A stretch of DNA of 52,219 nt, from NCBI RefSeq assembly GCF_004349055.1, contig NZ_SMKX01000048.1, positions 1 to 52,219 on the forward strand, given 5' to 3'. Positions 45,467-52,219 of this stretch are shown here, piece after piece (position 1 is the stretch's first letter; the number at the start of each line of letters is the position of its first letter). This DNA comes from Kribbella antibiotica. GTDB taxonomy: Bacteria; Actinomycetota; Actinomycetes; Propionibacteriales; Kribbellaceae. Below the pieces are notes generated by a model. The model was not told the DNA's origin. It made no database searches and was given only the letters and a program-made list of their open reading frames with translations. The position numbers were made by a program, and so were the translations under genes.

Positions 45467-45799
45467 ATGGCGACCGAGGATGTGCGCAAGGACCTGCGGG
45501 CGGCGGTGGCGGCTCGTCAGGAGCTGGGGCCGGAGTACGAAGCCGAGATCATCGAAGGCTTCCTGGAACGACTCGACGCGCAGCGTCGCGCCACTGCTGT
45601 TCCTGAACCGGTCCAGCCGCCGGCGCACCCGAGCCGTGAGAAGGACCCGGGTGGCCTGGCCTTGGCGATCGTGTCGATGGGAGTCGCGGTTCCGATCACC
45701 GCGATCTCCGCGAACATGGCCGGCGTGACCGGGGTCGTGGTCAGCTGGGTGGGTCTGGTCGGCATCAACCTCGCCCGCAACCTCGGCCGCCGCCGCTGA
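45467..45799 (+). CDS. Small membrane protein between the ARC ATPase and dop regions
   Basis: 110 aa from ATG 45467 (a GTG three codons earlier is also possible). The soluble N-terminal half is helical and charged (EDVRKDLRAAVAARQELGPEYEAEIIEGFLERLD), followed by a Pro-rich stretch and two hydrophobic segments (GLALAIVSMGVAVPITAISANMAG and TGVVVSWVGLVGINLARNLG). I recall similar small membrane proteins in actinobacteria, function unknown. It ends exactly where the convergent anti-sigma-like gene ends (stops adjacent). Leader has no clear ribosome site. Confidence 0.75.
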   Translation: MATEDVRKDLRAAVAARQELGPEYEAEIIEGFLERLDAQRRATAVPEPVQPPAHPSREKDPGGLALAIVSMGVAVPITAISANMAGVTGVVVSWVGLVGINLARNLGRRR

Positions 45800-46633
45800 T
45801 CAGGGTTTGAACGGCACCGGCCGGCCTTGTGCGTCGAACGCTCGCACCTGCTCGGTCGGCGTACCGGAGTTCGGGCCGACCGGGATCGCCCGGCTGTCGG
45901 TGTAGGCGAAGTGGTCGGCGACAGCGCCGGTGATCCACGCACTCGCCCCGCCCCGCCAGACATATCGGGACTCAATGCGCGCAACGTTCGGCTCCGCGCG
46001 GTACAGCGTCCACCGCTGGAAGTACATCTTCGTCGGCTGGGTGCTCCAACTGCTGCCGATCACGGCTGCCACAGCTTGTGTCGACGTTGCTGCTTTGATC
46101 CAGTCCTGGTTCGGGATCACGTGGACCCCGAGGCCCTGCTGGCAGACAGCGAACACCTGGCCCTTCGGCGACTTGGCACGTGCCACCACGAGCTGGACGA
46201 AGCTGCTGCCAGGCTTGGGTCCCTTGAGCCGCCGGGACCACAGCACCTGCAGCGCACCGTCGGCGCCCGGCACGTTGCAGGACTTCGCTGCCGCGGCGGC
46301 ATCGGCCGCCGATACCGGACCGAGGTCGACAGCGGTCGGGAACGGCAGGATCTTGTCCGACTGCGGCGGCACCGGACTTGCCGGCTGCTTGTCAGATTTC
46401 GGGTCTTTCGAGGACGTCCCAGCGACGGGAGCCTGCTCGCCTTGCGGGTGCTGGACGACGGCGATGGTGCCGGCCACGATCGCCGCGACAGCGCCGACGG
46501 CGACGAGAGGGGCTGCCCACGCGGGAGTACGACGTACTGCTGGGCGAGTCTTTTGCAGGAGTTGGCGGCGCAGCCGGTCGTGCTGGTCGGGGGTCATCGC
46601 CGGGACGGTGGGCGGTTCGAGGTCGGTGTTCAC
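45800..46633 (-). CDS. Membrane protein coupled to ECF sigma factor, putative anti-sigma or sensor
   Basis: 277 aa. GTG 46633 overlaps the sigma-factor TGA (GTGA). Residues 1-~38 are cytoplasmic and basic (DQHDRLRRQLLQKTRPAVRR), a TM helix spans ~40-62 (APLVAVGAVAAIVAGTIAVV), and the rest is extracytoplasmic, with two Cys (KSCNVPG, VFAVCQQG) and a C-terminal FDAQGRPVPFKP. There is no zinc-binding anti-sigma (HxxxCxxC) motif. The topology is like the partner of the other sigma factor in this window, although the sequences differ. Function as anti-sigma is inferred. Confidence 0.7.
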   Translation of the reverse strand: MNTDLEPPTVPAMTPDQHDRLRRQLLQKTRPAVRRTPAWAAPLVAVGAVAAIVAGTIAVVQHPQGEQAPVAGTSSKDPKSDKQPASPVPPQSDKILPFPTAVDLGPVSAADAAAAAKSCNVPGADGALQVLWSRRLKGPKPGSSFVQLVVARAKSPKGQVFAVCQQGLGVHVIPNQDWIKAATSTQAVAAVIGSSWSTQPTKMYFQRWTLYRAEPNVARIESRYVWRGGASAWITGAVADHFAYTDSRAIPVGPNSGTPTEQVRAFDAQGRPVPFKP

Positions 46634-47241
46634 GACGGCTCCTGAAGGAAGTCACTGGATACAAGGTCGGGGAAGCGCCGACGGGCGCGGTGCAGACGGG
46701 CCTTCACAGTCCCGACCGGTACGCCGAGAGCGTCCGCGGCCTCGGCTTGGGTCAAACCGGCCCACACGACGAGCTCGAGCGTCTCGCGCTCGTGCCGGGG
46801 GAGCCGGTCGACTGCGCGGTGGATGGCTGACATCCGGCGTTCGTCGTCGAGGCGCTGAGCCACATCGACGGAATGGTCGGCGCCAGGTTCGGGGTCGGGT
46901 AGCCGCTCGACCAGTCGGCGGATCCGGGCTGCTGTCCGGGCCAGTGTTCGGCACTCGTTGCCCGCAACCACCAGCAGCCAGCCACGGGCGGTGGGTGTGG
47001 ACAGTGGCCCGGGCGGGTTGCGCTGGAACCGCCGCCAGGTGTTGAGGAACGTGGACTGGACAACGTCCTCGGCAGTGCTCCAGGACGCCGTACGGCGGAA
47101 GGCGAATGCGTGCACGGCATCGGCGTGCCGGTCGAACAGCTCGCCGAGCGCCAGATGGTCACCGCTGCGTAGCCGATCCCACAGCTCGTGATCCGGTGGT
47201 GCCGTCACAGGCTCCGCCTCGTCGATCAGAATGTTGGTCAC
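46630..47241 (-). CDS. RNA polymerase sigma factor, ECF subfamily
   Basis: 203 aa. Region 2: LALGELFDRHADAVHAFAFRRTASWSTAEDVVQSTFLNTWRRFQ; region 4: LPRHERETLELVVWAGLTQAEAADALGVPVGTVKARLHRARRRF. GTG 47241 has no ribosome site and is preceded directly by a 17-bp palindrome. With the predicted -35 (GCAACC, 47271-47276) the transcript would start only a few bases before the GTG, so it is probably leaderless. It is inserted between arc and dop, unlike the compact mycobacterial locus. Confidence 0.93.
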   Translation of the reverse strand: MTNILIDEAEPVTAPPDHELWDRLRSGDHLALGELFDRHADAVHAFAFRRTASWSTAEDVVQSTFLNTWRRFQRNPPGPLSTPTARGWLLVVAGNECRTLARTAARIRRLVERLPDPEPGADHSVDVAQRLDDERRMSAIHRAVDRLPRHERETLELVVWAGLTQAEAADALGVPVGTVKARLHRARRRFPDLVSSDFLQEPS

Positions 47242-47258
47242 ACCGGTCTATGACCGGT
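47242..47258. promoter_or_regulatory. 17-bp palindrome directly upstream of the ECF sigma-factor start
   Basis: ACCGGTC (47242-47248) and GACCGGT (47252-47258) flank TAT. The arms touch the GTG start at 47241 and cover the expected -10 and transcription start, so a bound protein would block initiation. Confidence 0.6.
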
Positions 47259-47268
47259 CACCCTGCCG

Positions 47269-47280
47269 ATGGTTGCATCA
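47269..47280 (-). promoter_or_regulatory. Candidate ECF -35 element shared with the other sigma-factor operon
   Basis: TGATGCAACCAT on the minus strand is identical at 12 of 12 bases to 26818-26829. It overlaps the stop codon of the Nudix gene, which runs in the same direction. GCAACC is a reasonable -35 for an ECF factor; the -10 is less clear (CGGTC within the palindrome). Confidence 0.55.
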
Positions 47281-47778
47281 GATCAGGCCGCGGACGTACG
47301 CACCCAGCAGTCCGACTGTGTCGGGCATGAACGGCCACTGGGGGTCGTTCAGCCGGGCGACGAGCTCGGACGGCGACATCCAGGCACCCCAGGCGACTTC
47401 TTCGGGCTGGTGGCTGACTGGGCCGTCCCACACACAGGTGTAGAGATAGGCGTGATAGCGGGTGTGGTCGTCGGCATAGTCGCCTTCGGGGAGCTTGGCC
47501 AGCTCGACACCGGTGATGCCCAGCTCCTCGGCCAGCTCGCGGACCACTGCGTCGTACGGGTCCTCGCCGGCTGCCACGACACCGCCGGCAGCGAAGTCGT
47601 ACCGGCTCGGGTAGACGTCCTTGGTGTCGGTACGGCGATGCACGTAGATGTCACCGGCCGCATTCCGGACGACGACGCCGGTTGCGGAGTGGCGCAGGTT
47701 GTCGCGGCGCATCACCGATCGCGGTTCCGCTCCGATGACCACGTTGTCGTTGCCGAGAATCGCTACCAATTCGTCCAC
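47278..47778 (-). CDS. Nudix hydrolase (isopentenyl-diphosphate isomerase-like subgroup)
   Basis: 166 aa from GTG 47778. The Nudix box is [23 protein letters not shown] (G-x5-E-x7-REL-x-EE-x-G), intact. [35 protein letters not shown] resembles YfcD-like/IPP-isomerase-type Nudix proteins. It hydrolyses some nucleoside or organic diphosphate; substrate unknown. Divergent from dop with 73 nt between starts, and upstream of the ECF sigma gene on the same strand. A longer frame upstream would run into dop and is rejected. Confidence 0.88.
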   Translation of the reverse strand: MDELVAILGNDNVVIGAEPRSVMRRDNLRHSATGVVVRNAAGDIYVHRRTDTKDVYPSRYDFAAGGVVAAGEDPYDAVVRELAEELGITGVELAKLPEGDYADDHTRYHAYLYTCVWDGPVSHQPEEVAWGAWMSPSELVARLNDPQWPFMPDTVGLLGAYVRGLI

Positions 47779-47851
47779 GCGGGCAGTCTCACACGGGTGC
47801 CTGTGGACAAAGCACCCCGGTTTGGGGGCGGAACCGCGTAGGCTCGGAAGC

Positions 47852-49372
47852 ATGAGTGTGCGGCGGATTATGGGGACCGAGACCGAGTTCGGCATCTCGG
47901 TGCCCGGCCAGCCCGGGGCCAACCCGATGCTGACCTCGAGCCAGGTGGTGAACGGCTACGCCCAGACGCAGCCACTGGCGCGCAAGACCCGGTGGGACTT
48001 CGACGAGGAGCACCCACTGCGGGACGCGCGCGGCTTCGACCTGAGCCGGGAGGTGGCCGACACCAGCCAGCTCACCGACGAGGAGACCGGCCTGGCCAAC
48101 GTCATCCTCACCAACGGCGCCCGGCTGTACGTCGACCACGCCCACCCGGAGTATTCGTCGCCCGAGACCACCAACCCGCGGGACGCTGTGGTCTGGGACA
48201 AGGCCGGTGAGCTCGTCATCATGGAGGGCGCGCGCCAGGCCCGGCAGATCCCGGGTGCCCCGCAACTGAACCTGTACAAGAACAACACCGACAACAAAGG
48301 CGCGTCGTACGGGTCGCACGAGAACTACCTGATGCGCCGGTCGACGCCGTTCGCGTCGATCGTGCGGCACCTGACGCCGTTCTTCGTGAGCCGTCAGGTG
48401 GTCACCGGCGCAGGCCGGGTCGGGATCGGCCAGGACGGCAGCACGAACGGGTTCCAGGTCAGCCAGCGCGCGGACTACTTCGAGGTCGAGGTCGGCCTGG
48501 AGACGACGCTGAAGCGGCCGATCATCAACACCCGCGACGAGCCGCACGCCAACCCGGATCGGTACCGGCGGCTGCACGTGATCATCGGCGACGCGAACCT
48601 GTCCGAGATCTCGACGTACCTGAAGGTCGGGACGACGTCGCTGGTGCTCGCGATGATCGAGGACGGCTGGCTGACCGACGACCTGAGCGTCGACCGCCCG
48701 GTGCAGGCGCTGCACGAGATCAGCCACGACCCGACCTGTACGCACCTGATGACGCTCAAGGACGGCCGCAAGCTGACCGCCGTCCAGCTGCAGACGGAGT
48801 ATCTGGAGCAGGCCCGCAAGTACGTCGAGGACAAGTACGGCGACGACGCGGACCGCCAGACCAAAGACGTGCTGCACCGCTGGGAGCAGGTGCTCGACCA
48901 GCTCGCCATCGACCCGATGAAGCTGGCCGACCAGCTCGACTGGGTGGCGAAGTACAAGCTGCTGCAGTCCTACCGCGACCGCGACGGCCTGCAGTGGGAC
49001 GACTCGAAGCTGCACCTGGTCGACCTCCAGTACGCCGACCTGCGCCCGGACAAGGGCCTGTACTACAAACTCGTCAGCGCCGGCCGGATGCAGCGGATCG
49101 TGACCGACGAGGAGATCCGGATGGCGGTTTCGCATCCGCCGACCGACACTCGCGCCTACTTCCGTGGCCGCTGTATGCAGCAGTATGCGGGCCAGGTCGC
49201 GGCCGCCTCCTGGGATTCGGTGATCTTCGATCTGCCGGGCAAGGAATCGCTGCAGCGGATCCCGACTTTGGACCCGATGCGCGGCACCAAGGCCCATGTC
49301 GGGGCACTTCTTGACCAGTGCGACACCGCGAGTGACCTGGTTCGCACCATCACTGGGGGTGCCGCCGGGTAG
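47852..49372 (+). CDS. dop: Pup deamidase / depupylase Dop
   Basis: Carboxylate-amine ligase-like enzyme that removes Pup from substrates and deamidates Pup-Gln. Start ATG 47852 ([17 protein letters not shown]) after CGGAAG. The Dop-specific features are the GTETEFGI nucleotide/Mg site near the start and the loop region with [12 protein letters not shown] (~26-37). Later [15 protein letters not shown] and [29 protein letters not shown] match the family. C-terminal [14 protein letters not shown] is conserved. 506 aa, normal for Dop and longer than most PafA. Heads dop-pup-prcB-prcA. Confidence 0.95.
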   Translation: MSVRRIMGTETEFGISVPGQPGANPMLTSSQVVNGYAQTQPLARKTRWDFDEEHPLRDARGFDLSREVADTSQLTDEETGLANVILTNGARLYVDHAHPEYSSPETTNPRDAVVWDKAGELVIMEGARQARQIPGAPQLNLYKNNTDNKGASYGSHENYLMRRSTPFASIVRHLTPFFVSRQVVTGAGRVGIGQDGSTNGFQVSQRADYFEVEVGLETTLKRPIINTRDEPHANPDRYRRLHVIIGDANLSEISTYLKVGTTSLVLAMIEDGWLTDDLSVDRPVQALHEISHDPTCTHLMTLKDGRKLTAVQLQTEYLEQARKYVEDKYGDDADRQTKDVLHRWEQVLDQLAIDPMKLADQLDWVAKYKLLQSYRDRDGLQWDDSKLHLVDLQYADLRPDKGLYYKLVSAGRMQRIVTDEEIRMAVSHPPTDTRAYFRGRCMQQYAGQVAAASWDSVIFDLPGKESLQRIPTLDPMRGTKAHVGALLDQCDTASDLVRTITGGAAG

Positions 49373-49440
49373 GGTCCTTCTTAGAAGCACGGAAGAGCGG
49401 TTGGGCGTTTCTTCCACTGCGGTTCTAGGAGGTGTGTGCG

Positions 49441-49650
49441 ATGGCGAAGGACGGCGGGCAGCAGCACAAGCAGCCGAAGCGTTCGACGACCGAGGAAGAG
49501 GTCGAGCAGGCGAAGACCTCGGAAGACGTGGCCGAGCGCAAGGAACGGCTCGACGACGACGTCGACTCGATCCTCGACGAGATCGACGAGGTGCTCGAGG
49601 AGAACGCCGAGGAGTTCGTCCGCGGGTTCGTGCAAAAGGGTGGGGAGTGA
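49441..49650 (+). CDS. pup: Prokaryotic ubiquitin-like protein Pup, ending in Gly-Gly-Glu
   Basis: 69 aa, start ATG 49441 after AGGAGGTG. Basic-polar N-terminus ([14 protein letters not shown]), helical Mpa-binding middle ([31 protein letters not shown]) and C-terminal FVQKGGE. Many actinobacterial Pups end in GGQ and need Dop deamidation. This one already ends in Glu and should be used directly by the ligase PafA, whose gene is not in the window. Stop overlaps the PrcB start as GTGA. Confidence 0.97.
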   Translation: MAKDGGQQHKQPKRSTTEEEVEQAKTSEDVAERKERLDDDVDSILDEIDEVLEENAEEFVRGFVQKGGE

Positions 49651-50501
49651 ACCGCTCGATGACATTTGATGCCTCCGGCCGGTTGCCGGAAGCCTTCCTG
49701 ACCCCAGGTGGCACGTCGTTCATGGACTTCCTGGCCGGGCACGCGCCCGACCTGTTGCCCGGACGGCGCAGCCTGGGGCAGGCCGACTTCTCCGACCAGG
49801 TCCCGCACGGTACGACGATCGTCGCGATCACCTTCGCGGGTGGCGTGCTGATGGCCGGCGACCGGCGGGCCACGATGGGCAACATCATCGCCTCCCGGGA
49901 CATCGAGAAGGTGTTCCCGGCCGATGAGTATTCAGCGGTCGCGTTCGCCGGTTCGGCCGGGTTCGGGATCGAGATGGTCCGGCTGTTCCAGGTCGAGCTC
50001 GAGCACTACGAGAAGCTCGAGGGAACCACGCTCAGCCTGGACGGTAAGTCCAACCGGCTGAGCGCGCTGATCCGGGGCAACCTCGCGATGGCGATGCAGG
50101 GTCTGGCCGTGGTCCCGTTGTTCGCGGGCTACGACCACGACCGCTTGGGCGGGCGGATCTTCTCCTACGACGCCACCGGCGGCCGTTACGAGGAGACCAG
50201 CTTCCACAGTGTCGGTTCGGGTTCGCTGTTCGCCCGGGGCGCGCTGAAGAAGCTCTACCGCGAGGACCTGTCGGCGACCGATTGCGCGACGGTGGCGATC
50301 CAGTCGCTGATCGACGCCGCCGACGACGACTCGGCCACCGGTGGTCCGGACATGTTGCGGCGGATCTTCCCGGTGATCGGCGTGGTCACGGCCGACGGCT
50401 ACCAGCGGTTGCCCGAGGACGAGGTTGCCACTCTGGTCGACGCGGCCTGGGCGCAGCGCCACGAGCGCCCTGACGGCCCCGTTTCGGCGTCCCTGACCTG
50501 A
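49647..50501 (+). CDS. prcB: Proteasome subunit beta
   Basis: Catalytic subunit of the 20S core. GTG 49647 overlaps the Pup stop; ATG 49659 is an alternative. The propeptide is ~55 residues ([34 protein letters not shown]...), cut before Thr56 in [23 protein letters not shown]. Lys in EKVFPADEY and Asp/Ser of the active-site set ([12 protein letters not shown] near 220) are present. The preceding [12 protein letters not shown] motif is the standard actinobacterial propeptide. 284 aa. Confidence 0.96.
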   Translation: MNRSMTFDASGRLPEAFLTPGGTSFMDFLAGHAPDLLPGRRSLGQADFSDQVPHGTTIVAITFAGGVLMAGDRRATMGNIIASRDIEKVFPADEYSAVAFAGSAGFGIEMVRLFQVELEHYEKLEGTTLSLDGKSNRLSALIRGNLAMAMQGLAVVPLFAGYDHDRLGGRIFSYDATGGRYEETSFHSVGSGSLFARGALKKLYREDLSATDCATVAIQSLIDAADDDSATGGPDMLRRIFPVIGVVTADGYQRLPEDEVATLVDAAWAQRHERPDGPVSASLT

Positions 50502-50533
50502 ACTCATTCGACTGATAGAGGACGACACCTTCG

Positions 50534-51373
50534 ATGAGCACGCCGTTCTACGTATCCCCAGAACAGCTGATGCGCGACCGGGCGGACTTCGCCCGGAAGG
50601 GCATCGCCAAGGGCCGCAGCGCGATCGCGCTGCAGTATGCCGACGGCATCCTGTTCGTCGCAGAGAATCGTTCACCCGCGTTGCACAAGGTGGCCGAGAT
50701 CTACGACCGGATGGCGTTCGCTGCCGTCGGCCGCTACAACGAGTTCGAGAACCTTCGGATCGCCGGCGTGCGCCTGGCCGACATGCGCGGGTACTCCTAC
50801 GACCGGCGCGACGTCACCGGCCGGGCGCTGGCCAACGCCTACGCCCAGACTCTCGGTGCGATCTTCTCCTCCGGTGGGGAGAAGCCGCTCGAGGTCGAGA
50901 TCCTGGTCGCCGAGACCGGTGCCACCACGGCCGATGACCAGATCTACCGGCTCACGTACGACGGCTCGATCGCCGACGTACGGGGGTATGCAGTGATGGG
51001 TGGCCAGGCCGAGCAGGTCGCCGAGTATGTCGGCGAGCACTACTCCGAGGGCATCTCGCTGGCCGGCGCGCTTCGCCTGGCCGTCGACGCTCTGGGCCAC
51101 GACAGCACCGAGCCCCGCGAGCTGACCTCGGATCAGCTCGAGGTCGCGGTGCTCGACCGGACCCGCACCCAGGTCCGGAAGTTCAAGCGGATCTCCGAGG
51201 AGACGCTGGCCCGGATCCTGTCCGAGTCCCAGCCGTCGGCTGATATCGAGGCCGCCACCGAAGAGGCCGCCGCGAACGCCTCGGCGGATGACACGCCGGC
51301 GGTGACTGCGGTGGACGACGACGATGCGCCGATCGCTCCGCCCGAGGACCCAGACGACACCCGTCCGCTGTGA
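50534..51373 (+). CDS. prcA: Proteasome subunit alpha
   Basis: Outer-ring subunit of the 20S core. N-terminus [45 protein letters not shown] is the gate and H0 helix. The body follows the alpha-subunit pattern ([54 protein letters not shown]). The C-terminal ~45 residues are an acidic, Ala/Pro-rich tail ([23 protein letters not shown]). 279 aa. ATG 50534 with AGAGGACGACACC upstream. The stop overlaps the next start as GTGA. Confidence 0.96.
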   Translation: MSTPFYVSPEQLMRDRADFARKGIAKGRSAIALQYADGILFVAENRSPALHKVAEIYDRMAFAAVGRYNEFENLRIAGVRLADMRGYSYDRRDVTGRALANAYAQTLGAIFSSGGEKPLEVEILVAETGATTADDQIYRLTYDGSIADVRGYAVMGGQAEQVAEYVGEHYSEGISLAGALRLAVDALGHDSTEPRELTSDQLEVAVLDRTRTQVRKFKRISEETLARILSESQPSADIEAATEEAAANASADDTPAVTAVDDDDAPIAPPEDPDDTRPL

Positions 51374-51984
51374 CGGATCGCCGTACAGACTCAGCCGCCA
51401 CGTCCGACGTGGCGGCTGAGCCGTCCCGGCTGCCCGACCCGGAGCCGTGGGAGTTGCTGGGGGAGAAGCTCGCATACCAGCGCTTCCTCACGGTGTCCGT
51501 CCGCCGATACCGCATGCCGAACGGCCACGAGGTCGACTGGGACGTCAGCGGCCCGGAGTCGACGGCCGGAATCGCCAGCGGCGTCACCGTCCTGCCGCTC
51601 ACCCCCGACGGCCGGATCGTCACGGTGCGCATGTTCCGCCCCGGCCCCGACAGCATCGTCACGAACCTCCCTGGCGGCCTCGTCGATCCCGGCGAAGATC
51701 CCGCCGACGGCGGCGTCCGCGAGCTCGAAGAAGAGACCGGCTACACCTGCGAAAGTATCGAGATCGTCGGCTGGCTCTGGGGCGGCACCTCGTCAACCTT
51801 CCGCAAATACGTAGCCATCGCCCGCGGCTGCCGCCCCAACGGCAAGCAGCAGCTGGACGATGCCGAAGACTGCGTCCCGGTAGAGCTCACGGTGGCCGAG
51901 TTCCGCGCCGAACTCCGCACCCCCGGCGCCATGACCGGCACCGACGCCGCCTACCTCGTGCTCGACCACGCCGGCCTGCTCTAA
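51370..51984 (+). CDS. Nudix hydrolase (ADP-ribose pyrophosphatase-like)
   Basis: 204 aa. GTG 51370 overlaps the prcA stop (GTGA), so it is co-translated with the proteasome operon. The Nudix box is [23 protein letters not shown] (intact G-x5-E-x7-REL-x-EE-x-G). Preceding [29 protein letters not shown] fits the ADP-ribose pyrophosphatase group. Substrate unproven. In mycobacteria this place downstream of prcA is usually taken by pafA, which is absent here. Followed by a repeat-rich region to the window end. Confidence 0.9.
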   Translation: MTDRRTDSAATSDVAAEPSRLPDPEPWELLGEKLAYQRFLTVSVRRYRMPNGHEVDWDVSGPESTAGIASGVTVLPLTPDGRIVTVRMFRPGPDSIVTNLPGGLVDPGEDPADGGVRELEEETGYTCESIEIVGWLWGGTSSTFRKYVAIARGCRPNGKQQLDDAEDCVPVELTVAEFRAELRTPGAMTGTDAAYLVLDHAGLL

Positions 51985-52060
51985 CCACCACCCCCGCATT
52001 CCGCCGTACCGGAAACCCGCCAAAGGTGGGTCGCCTTCTCTTTGTGCGCGAAGCTCGTCT

Positions 52061-52113
52061 TTGGGTATCCACCAACCATTTCCGCGGCCCGCAGATGGTT
52101 GGTGGATACCCAA
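52061..52113. repeat. Perfect 19-bp inverted repeat
   Basis: TTGGGTATCCACCAACCAT (52061-52079) and ATGGTTGGTGGATACCCAA (52095-52113) are exact complements. The 15-nt centre is TTCCGCGGCCCGCAG, which contains CCGCGG. No gene overlaps it. It could be an extragenic repeat (REP/MITE-like), a recombination site or a terminator. Confidence 0.85.
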
Positions 52114-52205
52114 GGATGCGCGGTGGGCCCAAGGATGCGGAGCGGGCTCAAGGATGCGCCGCGGGCTCAAGGATGCGCCGCGGGCTCAAGGGTGCGGGGG
52201 CTGTC
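52111..52205 (+). repeat. Five tandem 19-bp repeats (CAAGGATGCG-type)
   Basis: Units CAAGGATGCGCGGTGGGCC, CAAGGATGCGGAGCGGGCT and twice CAAGGATGCGCCGCGGGCT, then a diverged CAAGGGTGCG... unit, each 19 bp. The first unit begins in the last three bases of the right arm of the inverted repeat, suggesting that the array grew from the arm end. Short frames within it are repeat artefacts. Confidence 0.85.
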
Positions 52206-52219
52206 CTTTGGGCGGGGAG

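Noticed and set aside
43433..45628. 731-codon minus-strand frame opposite the proteasome ATPase
   Set aside because: Antisense to an intact AAA+ gene; runs through the terminator hairpin.
47789..49903. 704-codon minus-strand frame opposite dop, pup and prcB
   Set aside because: Spans three established genes on the plus strand; no ribosome site or domain.
51793..52170. 125-codon minus-strand frame at the window end
   Set aside because: It is produced by the inverted repeat and 19-bp tandem repeats plus antisense of the Nudix gene; not a credible protein.
52111..52205. CRISPR array at the window end
   Set aside because: Units of 19 bp follow one another without unique spacers; it is a simple tandem array.

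Overview
The window is high-GC DNA with dense gene packing, frequent GTG starts and many 1-4 bp gene overlaps. It carries a complete Pup-proteasome core (ARC/Mpa, Dop, Pup, PrcB, PrcA). Together with AfsR-like and LuxR/LAL-type large regulators and SigE-family ECF sigma factors, this points to an actinobacterium. The closest guess from gene style is Kribbella or a related Nocardioidales genus; that genus call is inference, not proof. No rRNA, tRNA, CRISPR, phage or transposase gene was seen.

Layout. 1-2.7 kb: a secreted anchor-type protein cut by the window edge, an L,D-transpeptidase and a PAC2 protein, all on the minus strand. 2.8-11.4 kb: a HAD hydrolase and an oligopeptide/dipeptide ABC operon with two lipoprotein binding proteins, two permeases and two ATPases, closed by a 12-bp-stem terminator. 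11.4-21.2 kb: secreted hydrolases (SGNH esterase with a carbohydrate-binding-like tail, trypsin-like protease, subtilase) flanked by two giant STAND/LuxR-type regulators. The two proteases are divergent, share a nested palindromic promoter region and carry almost the same tandem PKD tail. 21.2-26.8 kb: a DJ-1/PfpI-MarR pair with two tandem operators over a leaderless start, a coupled membrane esterase-SGNH hydrolase pair, a VOC protein and a SigE-family sigma factor with a coupled membrane protein.

26.8-36.1 kb: glycerol utilisation (aquaglyceroporin, glycerol kinase, glycerol-3-phosphate dehydrogenase), two tandem GNAT acetyltransferases, a small secreted acidic protein, a 564-bp non-coding stretch with two related hairpins, then an IclR regulator (GylR-like) directly abutting a second glycerol kinase. 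36.1-41.2 kb: a FtsX-type ABC exporter (ATPase plus 839-residue permease) coupled to a RecB-like nuclease, and a Tat/lipoprotein-type intradiol dioxygenase-like protein.

41.2-52.2 kb: site-2 protease, TrmI tRNA methyltransferase, ARC ATPase, a small membrane protein, an ECF sigma factor with membrane partner, a Nudix gene, then dop-pup-prcB-prcA and another Nudix gene. Pup ends in Gly-Gly-Glu, so it should be ligation-ready without Dop deamidation. PafA ligase is not in the window. The window ends in a perfect 19-bp inverted repeat followed by 19-bp tandem repeats.

Most novel signals are non-coding: an identical 12-bp promoter element upstream of both sigma-factor genes; the nested palindrome between the proteases; tandem palindromes that overlap the DJ-1 start codon; a 31-bp direct repeat flanking the DJ-1/MarR cassette; and paired A/T-rich-core hairpins near 33.5 kb. 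I found no convincing wholly new multi-gene defence or biosynthetic system.
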